Of a stretch of DNA of 25,300 bases, positions 15,743-23,215 are shown one piece after another. How positions within the stretch are numbered: the stretch's first letter is position 1; every line of letters starts with the position of its first letter. Location: positions 1-25,300 of IMG/VR virus record IMGVR_UViG_3300031772_000260; one strand, 5' to 3'. The position numbers and the translations under genes are program-made. Under the pieces are notes generated by a model. It saw nothing but the letters and a program-made list of their open reading frames with translations. It ran no database searches and was not told the origin of the DNA. Source of the DNA: a virus.

Positions 15743-16711
15743 TTATTTTGATGATAAATCTTTTGCAAATAAATCATATTCTTTTTGTCTTCTAATAATT
15801 AAACCAGGATATTTTTTTGAAATACCCGATAATTTTATATTTTTTGCAGCCATTATATGATTATTATCTTTTAAGTGTTTTATAAATTCAGTTTGTCTAA
15901 ATCTAGAAATTCCCATATTATATGACATAGAAACCATTGCGTTAAACATATTCTGAGTTATTTTTATGTCTTTTCCTTCGGCCTTCCATTCTTTGAACAT
16001 TCTTTTAATACCATTTTCAGCTTTTTTAATATCAAGTGCAAATAATTTATTAGCTTCATTTAAAGTAATAATTTCTCCTAATTTGTATTTAGAAGTTCTT
16101 ATAGGTTCAGCGTGTCCATAACCAACAGTTATCATACCATCATTCTTTTTAATGAGTTTACCTTTTTTATCTTTAATAGTATAATTTATTATATATGGCA
16201 TTAATTTTAATTTTTCGCTTTCTTTTATAGAATTTTTTGCTTCTTCAGATGTTTTTACAGTTGCAATATCTATAGCCATTTCTACTATTTTATATGTTAT
16301 ATTATTTTTAAGTATAGAAAGAGGTTTAATATTTGTTATTTTAGTTAATTCGGGAAAGGATAATTTTTCGTTTTTAAGAATTTTTGATTTTATATTATCA
16401 ATTGTATAATGCGAAACTTCTGCCCATTGATTATTTTTAATTACAAAATTAGATAATAATATTACAGCCAAAATACTTGCTATATATTTTTTTAATTTTG
16501 AATTTGTTGTTTCATTGAATTTTTTTATTAAATTGTTTAATAATATTTTTTTATTTTTTATTTTATTTACTATATTTCGTATTTTTTCAACATTAAATTC
16601 TTCATTAATAGATTCTAATAATATATTTTCATATAAAAGATCATTATTAGCAATATTATAGATTTTAAAATATTCTATAGATTCATTTAAAGTTGTTGAA
16701 ACAAGACGCAT
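15743..16711 (-). CDS. GH24 (T4-type) lysozyme with long membrane-anchored N-terminus
   Basis: A 322-aa peptidoglycan hydrolase. The lysozyme domain covers residues ~155-318: E-S-E-K-L-K-L-M-P-Y with Glu166 aligned to T4 Glu11, M-I-T-V-G-Y-G-H (Thr195 aligned to T4 Thr26), an upstream D191, Q-N-M-F-N-A-M-V-S-M-S-Y-N-M-G (253-267) and G-L-I-I-R-R-Q-K-E-Y-D-L-F (303-315). The first ~150 residues are extra compared with T4 lysozyme. They are Asn/Lys-rich, include a hydrophobic segment at ~76-91 (Y-I-A-S-I-L-A-V-I-L-L-S-N-F-V-I) and start M-R-L-V-S-T-T-L-N-E-S-I-E, similar to other tagged proteins here. It could be the cell-lysis enzyme held by a membrane anchor, or a virion-associated lysozyme; the sequence does not decide. 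Confidence 0.88.
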   Translation of the reverse strand: MRLVSTTLNESIEYFKIYNIANNDLLYENILLESINEEFNVEKIRNIVNKIKNKKILLNNLIKKFNETTNSKLKKYIASILAVILLSNFVIKNNQWAEVSHYTIDNIKSKILKNEKLSFPELTKITNIKPLSILKNNITYKIVEMAIDIATVKTSEEAKNSIKESEKLKLMPYIINYTIKDKKGKLIKKNDGMITVGYGHAEPIRTSKYKLGEIITLNEANKLFALDIKKAENGIKRMFKEWKAEGKDIKITQNMFNAMVSMSYNMGISRFRQTEFIKHLKDNNHIMAAKNIKLSGISKKYPGLIIRRQKEYDLFAKDLSSK

Positions 16712-16722
16712 TTCTATTTTAT

Positions 16723-16743
16723 TTTATTTATTCAAAATTTAAT
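16723..16743 (-). promoter_or_regulatory. Upstream element copy 2 (candidate promoter)
   Basis: The same 21 bp as at 15705-15725, here 11 bp before the lysozyme ATG and just downstream of the terminator at 16771-16788. Being placed between a terminator and a start codon supports a promoter role. Confidence 0.5.
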
Positions 16744-16770
16744 ATGATATTTGTATTTATCTCATAAAAA

Positions 16771-16788
16771 AAGAGGCTTAAGCCTCTT
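16771..16788 (-). terminator. Intrinsic terminator after the four-TM protein gene
   Basis: AAGAGGC / TTAA / GCCTCTT forms a 7-bp stem with a TTAA loop. In the leftward direction it runs into seven U (16772-16766). It begins one base after the TAG that ends the alternative frame of the upstream gene. Confidence 0.85.
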
Positions 16789-16869
16789 CTAAATTCTATC
16801 AAAATTTGTGTGTTCTCCGGGATTTACGGGAATTCCCCATTTGTCTACATTTTTATTTAATTTTTTTTT
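16789..16869 (-). other. Possible -1 frame C-terminal extension of the four-TM protein
   Basis: In the -1 frame relative to the 409-aa gene, starting within a run of nine A (16869-16861), the sequence codes K-L-N-K-N-V followed by D-K-W-G-I-P-V-N-P-G-E-H-T-N-F-D-R-I and a TAG at 16791-16789, directly abutting the terminator hairpin. This frame has no ATG, GTG or TTG start. A-AAA-AAA is a classic slippery heptamer and A9 runs also promote polymerase slippage; a missed A in sequencing would give the same picture. Confidence 0.5.
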
Positions 16870-18086
16870 ACTTCAGGTAACTTAGGAATTGCCTTTGCAT
16901 CTATAACTTCTACACCTCCATTAATATAAGGTGTAAGTACTTCTGGTAGCCCTAGAATTGATTCTTGTGCAATATCTTCATCTTTATTAGTTTCTATAAT
17001 AGATTCCTTTAGTTTAGCTTTATCTATGCTCTCGAGTAATTTAATTACTTCTTCACCTTTTGAAGGTTTCATTATTTCATCAAGATTTTTAATTGTTTGA
17101 GTTGTGCTTTTTCTTTTTAGAGGATCAATTGATCTATTTTTTCTTTGTTCTTGCGGGACGCTTACGTTTTCCTCTTTTTGTAAGAATCCCTGTTCTTTTT
17201 TTGGCTCGGCCGCAGTTTCAGTTTGTTTAGGCGGCCGACCTCGTTTTTTAATAATTTTTTCTGGTTCAACAAAATCTTTTTCAAATTCATAAGATAATAA
17301 TGGATCAACGTCTGGTGTAATACTTACTAGCTGTGGAGCAATTAACTTAGGAGTTAATCTTTCAGCTTCTTCATCTAATTCAGCATTTAATTCAACATTT
17401 TGTTTTAATAATTCATTTTGTAATTCTAATTGTTTTTTAATTTCTTCTTTATCTTTAGTTATATCAGGCTCAACATTTGTTAAATCTATAGGAGATAATG
17501 TTTCTTTAACTCTTTTTTCAACTTCATTAACTATTATTTTATCTACTTCTTCATCCGGAACACTTCCTACTTTTTTATTTGTTTCTTCATTTTCTTGTTC
17601 TCTGGGAATTAATATATTGATTTTTTGAGCAACTAATGCTGTAAGACCAAGAGCAACTATAGGTAAAAGTGCCCCCTGTAGCCAAGATATTATAACTTGA
17701 TACATTTCAGGATTTGCTGCTTGCACACCAAAAAGAATGGATTTTTGAAAATATTGCCAATCTAGATTACCAGATGTCATTATGTGTTTAAATGAAGAAA
17801 AAACATTACCTGTTATTTGCAATCCTGTCAAGAGAATCATAAGAATCCAAGGTAAAAATTTTTCATCTCCTTTTTTGGCCATCAATATAGAAAATAAAAC
17901 GCTTGATTGCCCTACTTCAAATGCAAGTGCTAATAAAATAGCAAGCGATGTAGTATTAGCCATTTGAAAAAAGGTTATTGCATGTAATGTTGATACAAAA
18001 CCTACACAAATATATATGATAAGAAATGTAAGTATTAATCCCCAATAAAGTCCTTTATTTGTAATTTTAATTTTTGATAATCTCAT
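16857..18086 (-). CDS. Four-TM membrane protein with long charged tail and AT-hook-like motif
   Basis: A 409-aa protein. Hydrophobic segments lie at about residues 13-36, 46-70, 77-97 and 131-154. The cytoplasmic part is charged: a coiled-coil-like stretch at ~210-243 (K-E-E-I-K-K-Q-L-E-L-Q-N-E-L-L-K), then K-K-R-G-R-P-P-K (280-287), which resembles an AT-hook, the minor-groove binding motif for AT-rich DNA. Long low-complexity Glu/Lys/Pro regions follow. I do not know the family. The layout would allow DNA or a protein complex to be tethered to the host membrane, but that is inference from one short motif. The gene ends at TAA 16857 with a possible frame-shifted continuation, and is followed by a strong terminator. 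Confidence 0.7.
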   Translation of the reverse strand: MRLSKIKITNKGLYWGLILTFLIIYICVGFVSTLHAITFFQMANTTSLAILLALAFEVGQSSVLFSILMAKKGDEKFLPWILMILLTGLQITGNVFSSFKHIMTSGNLDWQYFQKSILFGVQAANPEMYQVIISWLQGALLPIVALGLTALVAQKINILIPREQENEETNKKVGSVPDEEVDKIIVNEVEKRVKETLSPIDLTNVEPDITKDKEEIKKQLELQNELLKQNVELNAELDEEAERLTPKLIAPQLVSITPDVDPLLSYEFEKDFVEPEKIIKKRGRPPKQTETAAEPKKEQGFLQKEENVSVPQEQRKNRSIDPLKRKSTTQTIKNLDEIMKPSKGEEVIKLLESIDKAKLKESIIETNKDEDIAQESILGLPEVLTPYINGGVEVIDAKAIPKLPEVKKN

Positions 18087-18094
18087 AATCTTAA

Positions 18095-18445
18095 TTATTT
18101 TTTTCTGGCTGTATCTAATGATGCTCCTTTAACATTTATCGTTGTATTAGCTTTCATTTTTTCAGCAACAGATTGAACTGCTTCGGCTCTTTTATTTGCT
18201 TCTCCTGCTCTTTCGCTTTGTAATCTTAATTCAAATTGAAGTTGATTTATAGTTGCAGTAGTTTCTTTTTCTAACTCATTGCATTTTTTATTTAAAGAAT
18301 CTATAATATGAGTATATTCTTTTTGAACTATGGTAATATTCATATTACGATTACAACTTTGTATTGATTTAAAACATAATAATAAAAATAAACAAAGAGC
18401 TATCCACTTCATATTTTTTGTAAAAAAACTTTGAGGAGTAACCAT
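18095..18445 (-). CDS. Spanin-like small membrane-anchored coiled-coil protein
   Basis: A 116-aa protein 8 bp upstream of the four-TM gene. A hydrophobic segment at residues ~13-27 (W-I-A-L-C-L-F-L-L-L-C-F) is followed by S-I-Q-S-C-N-R-N and then a long heptad-rich helix (I-I-D-S-L-N-K-K-C-N-E-L-E-K-E-T-T-A). That is the shape of an i-spanin (Rz-like) bridging the periplasm. Alternatively, starting at Met12 (18412), the I-Q-S-C could serve as a poor lipobox. The nearby lysozyme gene supports a lysis role, but sequence evidence is only architectural. Confidence 0.6.
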   Translation of the reverse strand: MVTPQSFFTKNMKWIALCLFLLLCFKSIQSCNRNMNITIVQKEYTHIIDSLNKKCNELEKETTATINQLQFELRLQSERAGEANKRAEAVQSVAEKMKANTTINVKGASLDTARKK

Positions 18446-18522
18446 ATTATTTTAATTTATTTATTTTATAATTAAAAACTATAAAAGTTTTAACGAATAT
18501 AACTTATATATCAAACTAAAAA

Positions 18523-19347
18523 ATGAAAATTATGAATCATCAAAATATTTATGAATCTATAATTCAGAAAGCTAAATCTGAAAATAGAATTAAATTAAGA
18601 AAAAATCAAGAAAATTATGTTTATTATGAAAATCATCATATAATTCCAAAATGTTTGAATGGTAGTAATGAAGAATATAATAAAGTTTTATTGACTGCAA
18701 GAGAACATTATGTATGTCATAAATTATTAACATATATTTATCCAAATATTAGAGGGCTAGTATTAGCGTTGCAAAGATTTAGATATTCAAAAAAATTAAA
18801 GTTGTATAATTTAACATCTAGAGATTATGCATTTATCAAAAAATTAATATCTTCAATTCCTATGGAAGAAAAAACAAAACAAAAAATAAGAAAGCCAAGA
18901 ACAGAAAAAACAAAACAAAAAATGAGAAAATCTCATAAATCTTTTTCTCTAGAAGCAAGAAAGAATATGAGTAATGCGCATAAAGGAATAAAACATTCAC
19001 AAGAAACTATAAGAAAACAAAGTGAATCTCGTAAAGGAAAACATTATATTAAAAAAAATAAACATTGTTGGATGTTTAGCATGAAATTAAATATATCTCT
19101 TTTAGTTAAAGAAAATGAAATACAAGAATATTTAGATAATGAATATCTTCTAGGAAGATTAGTATCTATAAATACTCGAAAACAAATGAGTAAATCCCGA
19201 AAAGGAAAAAAACATTCTGAAGAAACAAAGAAAAAACAAAGTGAAATTAAACTGGGAAATAAAAATCCATTTTTTGGAAGAAAACATTCGGCTGAAACAA
19301 TAGAAAAATTTAAAAAAAGAATACCGTGGAATAAAAGAAAACTATAA
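18523..19347 (+). CDS. HNH homing endonuclease with NUMOD3-like repeats (copy 1)
   Basis: A free-standing homing endonuclease on the strand opposite its neighbours. The HNH core is N-H-H-I-I-P-K-C-L-N-G-S-N-E-E (His pair, then N) with L-L-T-A-R-E-H-Y-V-C-H-K-L-L completing the site, within residues ~37-70. The C-terminal part has NUMOD3-like DNA-binding repeats (H-S-Q-E-T-I-R-K-Q-S-E-S-R-K-G and H-S-E-E-T-K-K-K-Q-S-E) and ends I-P-W-N-K-R-K-L. The second ATG at 18532 matches the start of the paralogue at 20114, so the true start may be 18532. It sits in a gap between two leftward genes and does not visibly interrupt either. Confidence 0.88.
   Translation: MKIMNHQNIYESIIQKAKSENRIKLRKNQENYVYYENHHIIPKCLNGSNEEYNKVLLTAREHYVCHKLLTYIYPNIRGLVLALQRFRYSKKLKLYNLTSRDYAFIKKLISSIPMEEKTKQKIRKPRTEKTKQKMRKSHKSFSLEARKNMSNAHKGIKHSQETIRKQSESRKGKHYIKKNKHCWMFSMKLNISLLVKENEIQEYLDNEYLLGRLVSINTRKQMSKSRKGKKHSEETKKKQSEIKLGNKNPFFGRKHSAETIEKFKKRIPWNKRKL
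18530..18564 (+). repeat. 35-bp direct repeat (copy 1) at HNH gene start
   Basis: Identical to 20112-20146. It spans the shared start codon and the first eleven codons (M-N-H-Q-N-I-Y-E-S-I-I) of the two HNH genes and could be a substrate for recombination that deletes the gene between them. Confidence 0.9.
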
Positions 19348-19358
19348 TTTTTAGTTTT
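19338..19358 (+). terminator. Weak AT-only terminator after HNH copy 1
   Basis: AAAACTA and TAGTTTT form a 7-bp stem with a 7-base loop spanning the HNH stop codon. The stem is AT-rich and only followed by GTTTAT, so the call is weak. Confidence 0.35.
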
Positions 19359-19388
19359 GTTTATATATCATTATAAAAAATACTTTGA

Positions 19389-20036
19389 TTATTTTTTAAC
19401 TACTTCAGGCTTAACTTTTTCATCTTTAGTAGGTTCAATTACTACTGCGTTACCTTCTATTTTTTCTGTTATAGGTTCTTCTTCTTTTTTAGGTTCTAAC
19501 TCAGCTAAATAGAAACCTTGGCAGGCAGCTGCCCACTTTTCTTGAAGATATTGCAAATCTTTTAATTGTTTTCTTGCTTCTTCAATTTTTGTTCCTACAA
19601 CTACTCCAATTTTTGCATATTTATCAGCTTGTGCTTCAAAATCTTTTGCAAGTCTAAGGCCTGTTCCACCTGGATTTGCTAACATATATGCACAAAATTC
19701 AAGCGCTTGATACCCTAATTGCAACGCAGTGTTTTCATCTGCAAGAGACATAGTTTTTTGAAGTTCTAATTCCATTTTAAGAATACCCATCCATTCTGTT
19801 TTTGACCAAAATGCATATTTATTCATAAAATCAATAAGGTATAATCCTACATCATTAGATCCAAATTTTCCAGGTTCGCTTATAATCCATTTCTTTTCAT
19901 CAAAATCTTTTAAAGCTACTTGAAAATCTTGTTTATATTGTTCAACTTCTTCAGGAGTTGGCTTATTAACTTCTTTTTTTGTTTCTTCTCCATCTTTAAC
20001 AACTGTTAATACAGTTTTTTCTTTTTGGTCTTTCAT
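19389..20036 (-). CDS. Unknown 215-aa soluble protein between two HNH genes
   Basis: Both ends are charged and low in complexity: M-K-D-Q-K-E-K-T-V-L-T-V-V-K-D-G-E-E at the start and repeated Glu/Lys/Pro/Val at the end. The central ~130 residues look helical and globular (G-L-Y-L-I-D-F-M-N-K-Y-A-F-W-S-K-T-E-W-M-G-I-L-K, L-Q-L-G-Y-Q-A-L-E-F-C-A-Y-M). No signal, TM or catalytic motif is visible and I do not recognise it. HNH genes often spread beside essential phage genes, and this one is flanked by two, which hints that it or its neighbours are conserved. Divergent from HNH copy 2 with a 77-bp AT-rich gap. Confidence 0.7.
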   Translation of the reverse strand: MKDQKEKTVLTVVKDGEETKKEVNKPTPEEVEQYKQDFQVALKDFDEKKWIISEPGKFGSNDVGLYLIDFMNKYAFWSKTEWMGILKMELELQKTMSLADENTALQLGYQALEFCAYMLANPGGTGLRLAKDFEAQADKYAKIGVVVGTKIEEARKQLKDLQYLQEKWAAACQGFYLAELEPKKEEEPITEKIEGNAVVIEPTKDEKVKPEVVKK

Positions 20037-20111
20037 TTTTATAAATTTATTTTAATTTAAAAAACAATAGTTATTTATTTTTATATAATATAAAATTAAA
20101 GATAAAAAGTT

Positions 20112-20146
20112 TTATGAATCATCAAAATATTTATGAATCTATAATT
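20112..20146 (+). repeat. 35-bp direct repeat (copy 2) at HNH gene start
   Basis: Exact copy of 18530-18564, spanning the start of the second HNH gene. Confidence 0.9.
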
Positions 20147-20863
20147 AAGAAAGCACAATCTCAAAATAGAGTTAAGTTAAGGAAAAATCAAGAAGATTAT
20201 ATTTATTATGATGATCATCATATACTTCCAAAATGTTTAAACGGAACAAATGAGAGAGAAAATTTAGTTTTATTAACAGCAAAAGAACATTATGTTTGTC
20301 ATAAACTATTAACTTATATTTATCACGAAAACCGAAAAATAGCTTGTGCATTTCATAAAATGTCATTTAGTAAAAGATATGGAACTATTATTTCTTCCAG
20401 AGATTATGAATACGCAAGAAAATTACTTAGTATAATACCTGTATCAGTAGAAACATGTAAAAAATTAAGTAAAGTAGGAAAAGGCAGACCTTCTAGTAAA
20501 AAAGGAAAAAGTTTTGATCAATTATTTTCAGAATTATACGGTGAAGAAGTTGGCTTACAAAAATCAGTAGAATTAAAACAAAAAATAAGAGAAAACTCTA
20601 AAGATAGAAAATGTTCAAAAGAAACAATCGAAAAACATAAAACACATATTCCATGGAATAAAGGTAAAAAAGATTGTTTTTCTAAAGAAACATTGGAAAA
20701 AATGAGTAAATCGCACTTAGGAATTAAATGTCATGATGAAGAATTTAAGAAACACCTCGGGATTAATAATGTTTTATATAAAACTGGAACAACTCATTCA
20801 TCTCAAACAAAGGAAAAAATGCGTATGTCACAACAAAAAAGAAGGGAAAGAGAAAAATTATAA
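20114..20863 (+). CDS. HNH homing endonuclease with NUMOD3-like repeats (copy 2)
   Basis: Paralogue of the gene at 18523. The first ~75 residues are about three quarters identical by eye (HNH core D-H-H-I-L-P-K-C-L-N-G-T-N and L-L-T-A-K-E-H-Y-V-C-H-K-L-L). The C-terminal DNA-binding part differs, with NUMOD3-like pieces C-S-K-E-T-I-E-K-H-K-T-H-I-P-W-N-K-G-K and F-S-K-E-T-L-E-K-M-S-K-S-H-L-G-I-K. Divergence confined to the targeting half suggests that the two recognise different sites. It converges on the nuclease gene at 20858, overlapping it by 6 bp at the stop codons. Confidence 0.88.
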   Translation: MNHQNIYESIIKKAQSQNRVKLRKNQEDYIYYDDHHILPKCLNGTNERENLVLLTAKEHYVCHKLLTYIYHENRKIACAFHKMSFSKRYGTIISSRDYEYARKLLSIIPVSVETCKKLSKVGKGRPSSKKGKSFDQLFSELYGEEVGLQKSVELKQKIRENSKDRKCSKETIEKHKTHIPWNKGKKDCFSKETLEKMSKSHLGIKCHDEEFKKHLGINNVLYKTGTTHSSQTKEKMRMSQQKRREREKL

Positions 20864-21631
20864 TATTAGATAATCATTGCCATTTTTATAATGATATTCT
20901 TTAACCAATTCGCAAAATTGTTGTTCATATTTTTTTAATTCTAAACCAGATAATAAAATTTCTTGTAAAATATCATTTTGTTTATCTACGCATAAAATTG
21001 AAGCTCTGTTACAAACTATATTTTTTTCTTTATACATTTCTCGTATACAATTTGAATAAGCTCCCAATTGTAAAAAGTATTTTAGTTCCTTTGTGCTTCC
21101 TTTTTTAATTTTGCCGTTGGAAGATTTAAAATCGGTTAAAGAAAGACCAAATAATTTATCTTTGTAAAGAATATCTAATTTTCCTCGATAAAATAAAGAT
21201 GGAGAGTATATTCCCATCTCTATTGCTAATATTTCAGAATATTGTGCACAATATTCTGAATAATAAAATTTATAAAAAAGATTTCTTCCTTCTTCTATTT
21301 TATCTTTAGGAATATTATCTATTTCTAATAATTTTGGGCTCTCTACTTGTGTATATTTTAATGCTTCTGAAATATCTTTAGAAGAAGAATATTTTTCTAC
21401 AAAATTTTCAATAAAACAATGCATTGCCGATCCTCGGTTACCAGCGGAAGTCATTATTTGATCAGCTTTAATTTTTCCTACACTTGCAACAAATGCATCC
21501 CATTCTGGATCTGCAAGCATTTCACCAATTACAGTAGATACTGAGGGTACTTTAATCTTAAGGACTGCTTCTGGCAGTCCGTAAGATCCTTTTATCCATG
21601 TAATTTTATCTAAATCAAAGTTAAAAGCCAT
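20858..21631 (-). CDS. PD-(D/E)XK exonuclease (RecB/MGME1-like)
   Basis: A 257-aa nuclease. Visible motifs in order: V-P-S-V-S-T-V-I (28-35), R-G-S-A-M-H (66-71), an Glu at 138 (A-I-E-M-G), R-G-K-L-D (149-153, the metal-binding Asp), L-T-D-F-K-S-S (165-171, Asp167 and Lys169) and Y-F-L-Q-L-G-A-Y-S (185-193). This is the RecB-nuclease/MGME1-like pattern RGxxxH ... GxxD ... DxK ... QxxxY. Such phage enzymes degrade DNA ends in recombination or replication. It lies downstream of a sigma factor and a small membrane-associated gene, with its start overlapping the upstream gene by 22 bp, which indicates one operon. Confidence 0.85.
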   Translation of the reverse strand: MAFNFDLDKITWIKGSYGLPEAVLKIKVPSVSTVIGEMLADPEWDAFVASVGKIKADQIMTSAGNRGSAMHCFIENFVEKYSSSKDISEALKYTQVESPKLLEIDNIPKDKIEEGRNLFYKFYYSEYCAQYSEILAIEMGIYSPSLFYRGKLDILYKDKLFGLSLTDFKSSNGKIKKGSTKELKYFLQLGAYSNCIREMYKEKNIVCNRASILCVDKQNDILQEILLSGLELKKYEQQFCELVKEYHYKNGNDYLIL

Positions 21632-22101
21632 TTAATAAGAGTGGGTATAATGTTAAGCTTAATAATAACTATTACCAATAATGTAGTGGTAATAATGAAT
21701 TTTAATAACCATATTATTGAAAACTTATTAAAATTAAACCTATATACAATTAAATATGAAAGTGTAGGATTTCCTTTATCATCTTCAAATTGATTAAATT
21801 CACAATTAAGACATTCTGCAAAACCTAAATTTTCATCTAAATAACGATTAAGAGGATTTAAAGTTTCAAGCACCTTTGTACGTTTAACAACTTCAGGTAA
21901 TGGAGAATCAGATTCTTCTAAATTAACAGTTACAAAAATGTCATATAATTTAGTACGTTCAAGCTTCCATTTATTATAATTTGATTTTGGATCAGATTCT
22001 TCTCGTCTAATTGTACGTATCCAATCTGCATAATTTTCAAAATCTCTATAGACTTTCATCCACCCCCAATTATGAGGTTTAAACCAATCAAAAAATTTCA
22101 T
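21610..22101 (-). CDS. Unknown protein with C-terminal membrane segment
   Basis: A 163-aa protein between the sigma factor gene (2 bp gap) and the nuclease gene (22-bp overlap). Residues 1-120 are polar and aromatic-rich (M-K-F-F-D-W-F-K-P-H-N-W-G-W), with a C-L-N-C pair near residue 97. The last ~35 residues are strongly hydrophobic (I-I-W-L-L-K-F-I-I-T-T-T-L-L-V-I-V-I-I-K-L), one or two membrane segments. Tail-anchored topology with the body in the cytoplasm is likely. Family not recognised. Next to a sigma factor one might think of an anti-sigma protein, but no such motif is seen. Confidence 0.65.
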   Translation of the reverse strand: MKFFDWFKPHNWGWMKVYRDFENYADWIRTIRREESDPKSNYNKWKLERTKLYDIFVTVNLEESDSPLPEVVKRTKVLETLNPLNRYLDENLGFAECLNCEFNQFEDDKGNPTLSYLIVYRFNFNKFSIIWLLKFIITTTLLVIVIIKLNIIPTLIKWLLTLI

Positions 22102-22103
22102 TT

Positions 22104-22733
22104 TTATTCTTCATTATTTCCAAAATAAGAATCCACTAAATCTGGATATTTTTTATATAATATTTCTGCAACATCTTTTCTGGCTTTTCTAAGTCTTGTT
22201 TTAACAGTAGAAAGATTCCATCCCAAATCATCGGCAATATCATTTAATTGTTTTTGATTAAGTTCCCTTTCAACCATTACAGTTCTATAAGGTTCATTTA
22301 GATTATTTATTGCCGAAATAGATACATCATAAAGTTGTTGAGTTAATTCTTCACCGCTCGGCCCTACACATTCTGTATTCATAACAAATACAGGATTATA
22401 CATTTGAAGCAAACGTGAATTATTACTTAAATATTTGTCATATGATAAATTTTTATTTCCATTTCTTATAATACCAAGAGCTTCATTTTTTGCAATTGCA
22501 TATACCCAAGTTGAAAAATTGTATTGAGGTTTATACTGTTCTATTTTTTCCCAAACAGTAATAAAGGTTTGAGAAGTTACTTCTTTACTCAAATCTCTAT
22601 CTTTAACGTATTTATATGCAAATGAAAGAAGTCCGGGTCTTAATCTATTAACTAATATTTTAAATGTTTCGTTATTTTTATTTTCTATAAATTCTAATGC
22701 TAATGTTTGAATACTTGAGCCTTTTTTAATCAT
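22104..22733 (-). CDS. ECF-like sigma-70 family RNA polymerase sigma factor
   Basis: A 209-aa sigma factor that would redirect host RNA polymerase to phage promoters. Region 2 spans ~20-90: F-A-Y-K-Y-V-K-D-R-D-L-S-K-E-V-T-S-Q-T-F, then V-W-E-K-I and F-S-T-W-V-Y-A-I-A-K-N-E-A-L. Region 4 spans ~140-195 with L-N-E-P-Y-R-T-V-M-V-E-R-E-L-N and the helix-turn-helix Q-L-N-D-I-A-D-D-L-G-W-N-L-S-T-V-K-T-R-L-R-K-A-R. Regions 1 and 3 are absent, as in ECF types. Its role may parallel T4 gp55, the late sigma. The target promoters are unknown; the 21-bp element at 15705 and 16723 is a candidate. Two genes follow in the same transcript. Confidence 0.9.
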   Translation of the reverse strand: MIKKGSSIQTLALEFIENKNNETFKILVNRLRPGLLSFAYKYVKDRDLSKEVTSQTFITVWEKIEQYKPQYNFSTWVYAIAKNEALGIIRNGNKNLSYDKYLSNNSRLLQMYNPVFVMNTECVGPSGEELTQQLYDVSISAINNLNEPYRTVMVERELNQKQLNDIADDLGWNLSTVKTRLRKARKDVAEILYKKYPDLVDSYFGNNEE

Positions 22734-22788
22734 AAATTTCTCTTTTTATTTTTAATTAAATTATATGTATATATGTTGTGTATTTATG

Positions 22789-23100
22789 CTAATCCGAAAT
22801 AACTTGTTCCACAAGGTTTCCTACATTTTTCATAAGTCCTTCCACTTTTACAAATGGAAATTGTCCTATAGCATTAATTATTTGTGTAAGAGTTTGATGA
22901 TCCATGATTTCAACATCTATTGCATTAATAAGTCCAGCTATTTCATTAAAAGGCCTATCACCAATTGATTGTAAAAGAGCCTTTTTAAATTCAGGTTTAA
23001 TTTTATAAGTTGGAACATATGCATTAGTTTCAACCTTTTGTGTTGCATCTACTGCAGGAGATACGGCTGGTGGTGTTGTGATCTGATTTTTGTTTTCCAT
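22789..23100 (-). CDS. Small unknown protein, 103 aa
   Basis: After a Pro/Thr/Val-rich, likely unstructured start (T-P-P-A-V-S-P-A-V-D-A-T), residues ~33-103 look helical and compact (F-K-K-A-L-L-Q-S-I-G-D, I-A-G-L-I-N-A-I-D-V-E-I-M). There is no cysteine, TM or signal. I do not recognise it. It lies 55 bp upstream of the sigma gene and may share its transcript. It has its own A/T-rich leader with no SD. Confidence 0.65.
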   Translation of the reverse strand: MENKNQITTPPAVSPAVDATQKVETNAYVPTYKIKPEFKKALLQSIGDRPFNEIAGLINAIDVEIMDHQTLTQIINAIGQFPFVKVEGLMKNVGNLVEQVISD

Positions 23101-23215
23101 AATAAATGTTATTTTAATTTAGTTTTTTATTTATATGTAAAAAAATTTAAAAAGTTTTTATATATTAATATAATATATTTTAGTGTTAATTTCAATTAAA
23201 AAAGTTAATCTTTTG

